The translations under genes and the position numbers were made by a program. The notes below the pieces were generated by a model that had not been told where the DNA came from, searched no databases, and saw only the letters and a list, made by a program, of their open reading frames with translations. A DNA stretch of 64,000 bases, taken from positions 77,667,510-77,731,509 of the forward strand of contig CM042151.1 of the NCBI GenBank assembly GCA_023376005.1. The letters run 5' to 3'. The number at the start of each line of letters is the position of its first letter. Position 1 is the stretch's first letter. This DNA comes from Doryteuthis pealeii. Lineage: Eukaryota > Mollusca > Cephalopoda > Myopsida > Loliginidae. Below, piece by piece: positions 55,505 to 64,000 of the stretch.

Positions 55505-55800
55505 AGCTCAGTCATTGAGATCTATAGAACAGTTGCAATGTAAAAGTAAAAAGTAAAGTCTTTGGAGTGACCTATTATCAGTACTAGCTGGACAAAGAGG
55601 GAGTCCACTTTCCACTAGCGCTAGACCAGAGAGATAGTTTTTTTTTTGTCTGAGTGGAATACCACACCTACTAACAGCTCCCCACTTTACTGCATAAATC
55701 CAAGCTGTGCTACTCATGCACTGCACTGGTGAGGGCCAGTATTGAACCCAGAGCATTATGGTTCCTAGTCACATGCTCTACCGACTGAGTTTGCTATGTA
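55505..55800 (-). mobile_element. tRNA-derived SINE, mirror of 6549-6805
   Basis: Complement of the CTAGCGCTAG-family SINE, with B-box complement AGTATTGAACCC near 55738. Confidence 0.83.
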
Positions 55801-57129
55801 CAGAAAATAAACAAAATAGTAGTGAGAGTGTTTCCCTTTGGCTAAGGCTACATTGAGAACAACTGCAAATCAGTGACATCATACACAAAGAGTAGTTCCT
55901 GGTCAGTAACTGATTAACCATGTGATTTTTAGTTCAGGCATATAATGGTCTCTGAGGGTGTTTCATCAAATCTGAAAATAAAATTACCTTTTCCTAGAAA
56001 AAATAGTATGTCATCATTTCCTTGAACAATTCTTTCTTATTTTGCCACCAAAACCTTGTGGGTCTGAGACCAGCTATCCCCTGCCTAGAGAGTAGAAGTT
56101 CAGTATTAAAAGAGAACAGACCTAATATATTTTACTGCTACTCCAGCTAAGATATCAGTTCTAAATGATAACAAAATGTAATCCTCAATGGAATTCAGGA
56201 CTGACACATAAGTAAGCAATTTAAAAATAATTTTCACACATAAAATTAATGTACAGATACACAAACATTATCATTACCAAAAATATATCAACACCTAAAA
56301 AAAGAAAACATCAGCTCAATTCAACCTCCTGTTATTTGTTTATATTTGCATGTTTTATTTATAATTAATTTCAGCATTAACTTTTATCACAGTTGCCTAG
56401 AAAACACTTCTGCTGCAATATTAAGCAATTTTTTGTTACAGTAACTTGTTGTACCAATTTGCTACACATGCTACCCCTTGTAACATGTGCATAATGCCAA
56501 ATTCAAACTTTCTTTCTCTTTGATTGGTGATCATTTAAGATTGGACATTTTCCTTGGGCAGAATTATCTGTCCCTTTCTTCCTCCTATCTGTCTGCTTAG
56601 TTATCTGCTCTTGTTTTAATGCCACTCTTTACTGTTTGATTATCTGCTCTTGCTTATTTCAGAAGTTTGCTAGATGACAATGTCATCTGTTGCCATGGTA
56701 ACCTATCTGGATATTTGAAAATACACAAATTTATTTCTTTTTTCTGATGACATGGCCTGGTAGCCAGATGCACATGGTGTATTGAACTCAACACAATAAT
56801 ACACACTACCCACATATTATATATAATCCACACAAGCAACAACTAAATGATACTTCTCAAATATTGTGCTGATTTTAAACCATGAATGTGGAATTACCAA
56901 GGGCTAGAAACAGGAAATATATGAACACAACATGAAATTTCAAATAACACTATAATAATATATTCATACATACAAGAAAACACTTATTGTTGCAAACAAT
57001 AATATTGTTTGTACGAAATATCAATTATATAAATAGAATGAATAGAATTCCACTTAACTGAGTCCTTGTTATGTTTATGTTAAGTTACTGTACTTACGAC
57101 TGCCCTTCTCTATCTCTGCTACTCTCTGC

Positions 57130-57312
57130 TGAATTATAGGGAGCGACAATATCTATGTCCAACCCCAAGAGTCACTGGATCTAAATGAGGAAGATTTCTT
57201 ATCTTCAATTTTTACCACTAAAGTTTGCGGGCCTGTAATTGGTTGGTTTGAAAAGAGGCATGTCGACCGAGGGGACATCCCAGCTACCTTAGATACATTT
57301 TTATAATATGTT
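57130..57312 (+). CDS. Candidate coding exon, mirror of 5030-5196
   Basis: Sense-strand copy: a pyrimidine-rich tract and TATAG at 57134-57138, then open codons including YVQPQESLDLNEEDF and GPVIGWFEKRHVDRGDIP. Frame intact here as in arm 1. Confidence 0.33.
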
Positions 57313-57896
57313 TCTGACAAACATTTGTATCTTTTTTTTATTAACTTCACACATGTACCACAAAAGATTTTTCTACACACCTTTATTTACTTTTTTGTGC
57401 TCTTTTCCTTATGTGTCCTCTTTTCTGTATGGTTACTCTGGCAATAATTCTTTTTGAGTTGTACAAATTGTTTTATATTTCATTACTGCAACCATGTCAT
57501 GTTTTAATACACACATAATAGCAGCAGCAGCAGCATGGAAATATTAAAGACAGGTGTGGTGTGGTCAAAGAAGTAGGAATTTACCAATACATTCTCCATG
57601 GATGAAATGGGACACGATGTCTCAAGTAAGGGGCATCTGACATGGAACTAACTCACTATTCAGTAATAAGGCATCTATGAGACAAGCTTTCTAATCATTA
57701 TACTATGATAGGACACTCTGGTCAAAGAAGTATATAATGCAAGCATGTGGAAGATTCAAGTCTCTTCAAACTTTGGCAGAGAATTGGCATACACATGTAT
57801 GCTTAACCCTTTACCACATGCACCATACCTTGATGTAAAGTCTTCACATGACAACTTCTATTTCTTATATGGACACACACTTTTTCGGTAATTTTC

Positions 57897-58346
57897 ACCT
57901 TTAGTTGTCAAAATTCCTAGCAAATAAGGCAATTAGAGTAACCTCCCTTGACTTTCACTTTGAACGCAAGCCAGTAGCTATTTTGAAAGTCTCTATGCGA
58001 AATACACAAATCTTAGAAACTTTTTGAAAACAATACAACTGCATGCTTTAAACACAAAAAATATCATAAAATGTGTTCTTAATAACAATTAAGTACATTT
58101 CAGATAATTTTATGCTAGGAATTTAGCCAACTGACTTTCACTTTGAAAAACAAGCTGGTAGCCATTTTGAAAGTGTCCGTGCGAAATAAACAAATCTTTA
58201 GAAACTTTTTCGAAAACAATACAACTGCATGCTTTAAACACAAAAATTTCATAAAATGTGTTCTTAATAACAATTAAGTTCATTTCAGATGATGCACATG
58301 CACAATTTTATGCTAGGAATTTTGACAACTAAAGGTGAAAATTACC
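57897..58346. mobile_element. hAT-like MITE family C, mirror of 3992-4444
   Basis: GGTAATTTTCACC to GGTGAAAATTACC with CACTTTT-type flanks, matching the GAAAAGTG duplication of arm 1 with slight decay. Confidence 0.83.
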
Positions 58347-58672
58347 CACTTTTCAACCACATTAAAAACTTTCCTTCATATAATTCTATATTATTTAGAA
58401 GAGTTTTATAATTTGCTTGCATCATTGTATTTATATTAGTTTGGTGGTTGATTTTGAAGACTATCACAATGCAAGTGTAAAGAAAAAGAAGGTAACTGTG
58501 GTGTTGTTCATTTACCTTTGATTTATTCTCTTAATATTTTGGATGAAAAATCCCTTTGTCAAAAGATTTCTGAAAGCATGAATCTCTAGAAGGGAGCTGT
58601 TAACTTGTCAACAAACTGGTCATTCTGTATATTGCTTGGAATGTCTATTCCTCTGAATTCTTTGTGTGTGTG

Positions 58673-58708
<36 letters not shown>

Positions 58709-59588
58709 AATAATGTCTTTGTATTATTCCAGATTTTTTGTGTGCGGGTATCTGTGTGTGTTAGTCTTTCCATATTCGTTTGTGTGGTGTGTGTGTTGTG
58801 TTTTTTTGTTTTTGTTTTTTTTGTTATTTACTTGATATGACTATATTTTTCATGAATGGGACACAAACTAATTAATTTCTCTTTACTTGAAAGAATATAT
58901 TTTCATTAAAAGATACATGTAAAATATATCAACTCGTTTTTTCTTAATCTTTTTTACAAGAAACAATTTATTTAATTAGTTTTTAACAAAATTTCAATTA
59001 AGAATTCTCATTACTCTTAAGTGTGAGACTTTGTTAAATTTAAAAGTTTAGTCAAAATGAAGCAATCTAAATCTCATGAAACCGTGTTTAATGTGTTGTA
59101 ACCCGATCAGGTATGGACTCGACACGATATCCAAAAATGTCTGAAAATCTGTTGACAAAATGTTAATATGTGACAATTATAAGTTGGAAAGCGCCGATTG
59201 AATGTTTTTAAGAAAAGGACTCTTGTCCTCTTCACCGTCTAGTCGTTTCCCTTGGGATTTCTTTGTTTTTGTTACCGCCAGATTTTGACATCTGAGAAAA
59301 AATTGGCATATTTTTATCTTTACCTACGGTTATTTTTTTAAAACAAACTTATTTTCATTTTAAAGAAGAAGATAAGGAATATTTGATTCTTTTGTGGTTT
59401 TCGTTTTTACTTTGGAAAACAAGAAAATGAAAAGGTAAGAAAGTAAAACACATTGTTTCTTTTAAAATGATATTGGTTTTCTGTTTTCCGTTTTAAGGTC
59501 CACTTGAATTGGATTTATTTAACTATTGCCATAATTTATGGCCTTGTACCATCCTTGCATTGTGTTGTAATTTTTTATATTAAATCAT

Positions 59589-59686
59589 AACTTTCGTCTG
59601 ATCAAATGTTTAAAAATCATTTTGCACGCTTTTTTTTACTGAGAAAAATACTTACTGTTTTATTTTATTGTGATCCTATGAGCGTT
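59589..59686. repeat. Fold-back loop between arms 2 and 3
   Basis: About 98 bases corresponding to arm 1 positions 2750-2650. They are present once, while both sides are inverted copies of each other. GTTAT is shared at the junction by the sequence that should follow in arm 2 and the sequence that precedes arm 3's start in arm 1. Confidence 0.9.
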
Positions 59687-62600
59687 ATGATTAATATAAA
59701 AAAATTAACAACACAATGCAAGGATGGTACAAGGCCAAAATTATGGCAATAGTTAAATAATCCAATTAAGTGGACCCTTAAAAAAAACAGAAAACCCATA
59801 TCATTTTAAAGAACATGTGTTACTTTTCTTACCTTTTCATATTATTCTTGTTTTCAAGTAAAAAACGAACCAACATCAAAATATTCCTTTCTTCTTCTTT
59901 AAAAAAATGAAAGTAAGTTTGTTTAAAAAAAAATAACCGTAGGTAAAGATAAAAATATGCAATTTTTTCTCAGATGTCAAATCTGGCCGAGTTACAAAAA
60001 CAAAGAAATCCCAAGGGAAACGACTAGACGGTGAAGCAAGAGTTTTTTTTCTTAAAAACATCTCATCGGCGCTTTCCAAAAGCTTACTAATTGTCACATA
60101 TTAACATTTTGTCAACAGATTTCGACATTTTTGGATATCGTGTTCGATCGTCTACCGTGATCGGGTACGACACATTAAACACGGTTTCATGAGATTTAGA
60201 TTTGCTCATTTTTGACTAACGATTGTTAAATTTAACAAGTCCACACTTAAGAGTAATGAGAATTCTTAATTGAAATTTGTTAAACTAATTAATAAAGTTT
60301 TTCTTGTAAAAGATTAAGAAAAAACGAGTTTGATATATTTTTATTGCATGTATCTTTTAATGAAATATATATCTTTCAAGTAAAGTAGAAATTAAATTAG
60401 TTTGTGTCCCCATTCATGAATATAGTCACTATCAAGTAAATAACAAAAAAACAAAACAAAAAAACACACCACACACATCACACAAACGGAATATGGGAAA
60501 GACTAACACACACCAGATACCCGCACACAAAAATTCTGGAATAATACAAAGGACATTATTAACACAACCACACACACACAACCACAGCACACACACACAC
60601 ACACAAAGATTCAGAGGAATAGACTTACCAAGCATAATAACAGATGACCAGTTTCTGTGACGAAAGTAACAGCTCCTTCTAGAGATTCAAATGCTTTCAG
60701 AAATCTTTGAAAAAGGGATTTTTCATCCAAAGAATATTAAGAGATAAATCAAGGTAAAATGAACAACACCAAGTTTACCTTCTTTTTTCTTTACACTTGC
60801 ATTGTGATAGTCTTCAAAATCAAGGCACCACCATAATGTAATTAACTTAACTTGAATGAAGGAAGCAAAATTATAAAACACTTCTTCGTAAATATATAGA
60901 ATTATATGAAGGAGAGAACTGGTTTTATGTGGTTGAAAAGTTTAATTTTCCACTGCTTTGTAGTTGTCAAAATTCCTAGCATAAAATTGTGCATGTGCAT
61001 CATCTGAAATGAACACTATTAATTGTTATTAAAACACATTTTATGAAATTTTTGTGTTTAAAGCAAATGCAGTTGTATTGTTTTCGAGTTTCTAGATTTG
61101 TTTATTTCGCACGGACCTTTCAAAATGGCTCCAGCTTGTTCAAGTGAAAGTCAAGTTGGCTAAATTCCTAGCATCAAAATTATTGAAATGTACTTATTTG
61201 TTATTAGAACAACATTTTATGAATATTTTTGTGTTAAAGCATAAGTTGTATTGTTTTCAAAAAGTTTCTAAGATTTGTGTATTTCGCATAGGACTTTCAA
61301 AATAGCTACTGGCTTGGTTCAAAGTGAAAGTCAAGGGAGGTTACTCTAATTGCCTTTTTGCTAGGAATTTTGACAACTAAAGGTGAAAATTACCGAAAAG
61401 TGTGTGTCCATATAAGAGAAATAGAAGTTGTCATGTGAAGACCTTACATCAAGGTATGGTGCATGTGGTAAGAGGTTAAGCAATACATGTGTATGCCAAT
61501 TCTCTGCCAAGTTTGAAGAGACTTGAATCTTCCACATGCTTGCATTTATATCTTCTTTGACGCAGAGGTGTCCTATCATTAGTATAATGATTAGAAAGGC
61601 TTGTCTCATAGATGCTTATTACTGAATAGTGAGTTAGTTCCATGTCAGATCCCCTTACTTGAGACATCGTGTCCCATTTCATCCATGGAGAATGTATTGG
61701 GTAAATTCCTACTTCTTTGACCACACCGACTTGTCTTTAATATTTCGCATGCTGCTGCTGCTGCTTATTATGTGTGTATTAAAACATGACATTGGTTGCA
61801 GTAATGAATATAAAACATTTGACAAATCAAAAAGAATTATTGCCAGAGTAACCATACAAGAAAGAGGACACATAAGGAAAGAGGCACAAAAGTAAATAAA
61901 AGGTGTGTAGAAAAATCTTTTGTGGTACATGTGTGAAGTTAATAAAAAGATACAAATGTTTGTCAGAAACATATTATAAAAAAATGTATCTAAGGTAGCT
62001 GGGATGTCCTCGGTCGACATGCTCTTTTCAAACCAACCAATTACAGGCCCAGCAAACTTTAGTGGTAAAAATTGAAAGAATAAGAAATCTTCCTCATTTA
62101 GATCCAGTGACTCTTGGGGTTGGACATAGATATTGTCGGCTCCCTATAATTCAGCAGAGAGTAGCAGAGATAGAGAAGGGCAGTCGTAAGTACAGTAATT
62201 AACATAAACATAACAAGGACTCAGTTAAGTGGAATTCCTATTCATTCATTTATATAATTGATATTTCGTACAAACAATATTATTGTTTGCAACAATAAGT
62301 GTATTTTCTGTATGTATGAATATATTATTATAGTGTTATTTGAAATTTTCATGTTGTGTTCATATATTTCCTGTTTCTAGGCCCTTGGTAATTCCACATC
62401 ATGGTTAAAATCAGCACAATATTTGAGAAGTATTCATTTAGTTGTTGCTTGTGTGGATTTTATAATATATATGTGGGTAGTGTGTATTATTGTGTTGAGT
62501 TCAATACACCATGTGCATCTGGCTACCAGGCCATGTCATCAGAAAAAGAAAATATTTGTGTATTTTCAAATATCCAGATAGGTTACCATGGCAACAGATG

Positions 62601-64000
62601 ACATTGTCATCTAGCAAACTTCTGAAATAAGCAAGAGCAGATAATCAAACAGTAAAAGAGTGGCATTTAAAACAAGAGCAGATAACTAAGCAAGACAGAT
62701 AGGAGGAAGAAAGGGACAGATAATTCTGGCCCAAGGAAAATGTCCATCTTAAATGATCAACCAATCCAAAGAGAAAGAAAGTTTGAATTTGGCATTATGC
62801 ACATGTTACAAGGGTAGGCATGTGTAGCAAATTGGTACAACAAGTTACTGTAACAAAAATTGCTTAATATTGCAGGCAGAAGTGTTTTTCTAGGCAACTG
62901 TGATAAAAGGTTAAATGCTGAAATTAATTATAAATAAAATGCAAATATAAACAAATAACAGGAGGTTGAATTGAGCTGATGTTTTCTTTTAGGTGTTGAT
63001 ATATTTTTGGTAATGATAATGTTTTGTGTATCTGTACATTAATTTTATGTGTGAAAATTATTTTAAATTGGCTTACTTATTGTGTCAGTCCTGAATTCCA
63101 TTGAGGATTACATTTTTGTTATCATTTAGAACTGATATCTTAGCTTGGAGTAGCAGTAAAAATATATTAGGTCTGTTCTCTTTTACTGCTTCTACTCTCT
63201 AGGCAGGGGATAGCTGGTCTCAGACCCACAAGGTTTTGGTGGCAAAATAAGAAAGAATTGTTCAAGGAAATGATGACATACTTGTATCTTTTTCTAGGAA
63301 AAGGTAATTTTATTTCAGATTTGATGAACACCCTCAGAGACCATTATATGCCTGACTAAAATCACATGGTTAATCAGTTACTGAACCAGGAACTAATCTT
63401 TGTGTATGATGTCAACTGATTTGCAGTTGTTCTCAATGTAGCCTTAGCCAAAGGGAAAGCACTCTCACTACTATTTTGTTTTTTTCTGTACATAGCAAAC
63501 TCAGTCGGTAGAGCATGTGACTAGGAACCATAATGCTCTGGGTTCAATACTGGCCCTCACCAGTTGCAGTGCATGAGTAGCCACAGCTTGGATTTATGCA
63601 GTAAAGTGGGGAAGCTGTTAGTAGGTGTGGTATTCCACTCAGACAAAAAAAAAACTATCTCTCTGGTCTAGCGCTAGTGGAAAGTGGACTCCCTCTTTGT
63701 CCAGCTAGTACTGATAATAGGTCACTCCAAAGACTTTACTTTTTACTTTTACATTGCAACTGTTCTATGATCTCAATGACTGAGCTGGACATTTACAGAT
63801 CATGCCTTGAAACAAAAGTATCTTTCTAATTGAATAACTGATATTGATATACAAGAAAGGATACACATAACAGGAGTTTATATGTTCTGTCATTTCACAC
63901 ACAAAATAAGATTGGTTTTTATTAGATTAGTCCAGGAAAACTCCTTCTAGACTGGTCTCAAAAAACAAGTGGTATTCATAAGTCAATGAAGAAAGATCCT
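59687..64000 (+). repeat. Arm 3: third, error-rich copy of 2751-7050
   Basis: Same orientation and order as arm 1: CA repeats (60465-60605), MITE C (about 60940-61395), degenerate SINE (about 61560-61740), the candidate exon region (about 61985-62155, with indels) and the CTAGCGCTAG-family SINE (63490-63780). It has many one-base insertions and deletions, often in homopolymers, and small scrambled patches (for example 60840-60960). It improves towards the end. This profile is that of unpolished long-read sequence, not of evolutionary divergence, which would give mainly substitutions. Confidence 0.88.

Larger units (their letters stand above)
42096..59686 (-). repeat. Arm 2 of the inverted repeat (reverse copy of 20129-2650)
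   Basis: Mirror of arm 1. Correspondences: 42096=20129, 43536-43742=18744-18539, 45030-45290=17270-17010, 46872-46955=15413-15327, 47491-47570=14843-14765, 50580-52690=11775-9660, 52771-52991=9577-9355, 53940-54492=8412-7853, 57897-58346=4444-3992, 59588=2751, 59686=2650. The copy stops about 40 bases short of the zinc-finger ATG because the contig ends at the gap. Differences from arm 1 are mostly single substitutions and homopolymer or microsatellite length changes. Confidence 0.93.

Overview
The window looks like AT-rich, repeat-dominated metazoan intergenic DNA, most likely from a coleoid cephalopod (octopus-like). This is inferred from abundant tRNA-derived SINEs, LINE 3' remnants, 5S-rRNA-derived heads, many non-autonomous DNA transposons, microsatellites and one C2H2 zinc-finger coding block. 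I see no bacterial-style operons, no RNA gene that looks functional, and only one stretch I would call a probable host gene: the C2H2 zinc-finger ORF at about 20.17-20.83 kb, which carries a one-base frameshift before its last finger.

The large-scale layout is the most striking feature. Bases 2650-20129 (arm 1) reappear reverse-complemented at 42096-59686 (arm 2). Arm 2 starts 13 bases after a 100-N scaffold gap (41983-42082). At 59686/59687 the sequence folds back: from 59687 to the window end (arm 3) it repeats arm 1 from 2751 to about 7050 in the original orientation. About 98 bases form an unpaired loop, and there is about 5 nt of microhomology at the turn. Arm 3 is full of single-base indels relative to arms 1 and 2. 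The simplest reading is that the contig right of the gap is a second haplotype (or a recent duplicate) ending in a chimeric fold-back of raw long-read quality. A real inverted duplication cannot be excluded from sequence alone.

Region by region: 1-2650 is AT-rich, with one short interstitial telomere-like tract. 2.65-20.1 kb (arm 1) holds several hAT-like palindromic MITEs with 7-8 bp target duplications, a 5'-truncated LINE, a badly decayed copy of a repetitive uncharacterised protein family, tRNA- and 5S-derived SINEs, microsatellites and one possible host exon near 5.0-5.2 kb. 20.1-22.6 kb holds the zinc-finger ORF, a Tc1-like hairpin and a LINE C-terminal fragment. 24.0-25.4 kb holds a mariner-like element split by a probable solo LTR, with a short deletion derivative next to it. 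26.4-31.7 kb has MITEs, SINEs, a tail-derived minisatellite and a 301-bp solo LTR inserted in a 5S-derived repeat with a perfect 5-bp target duplication. 32-34 kb has local tandem duplications. 34-42 kb is a patchwork of LINE and SINE pieces and two more copies of the telomere-cored MITE. 42.1-64 kb repeats arm 1 as described.

No gene pathway can be reconstructed. The recurring theme is nested transposition, with two unrelated hAT-like fold-back MITE families that both carry (CCCTAA)-type cores.
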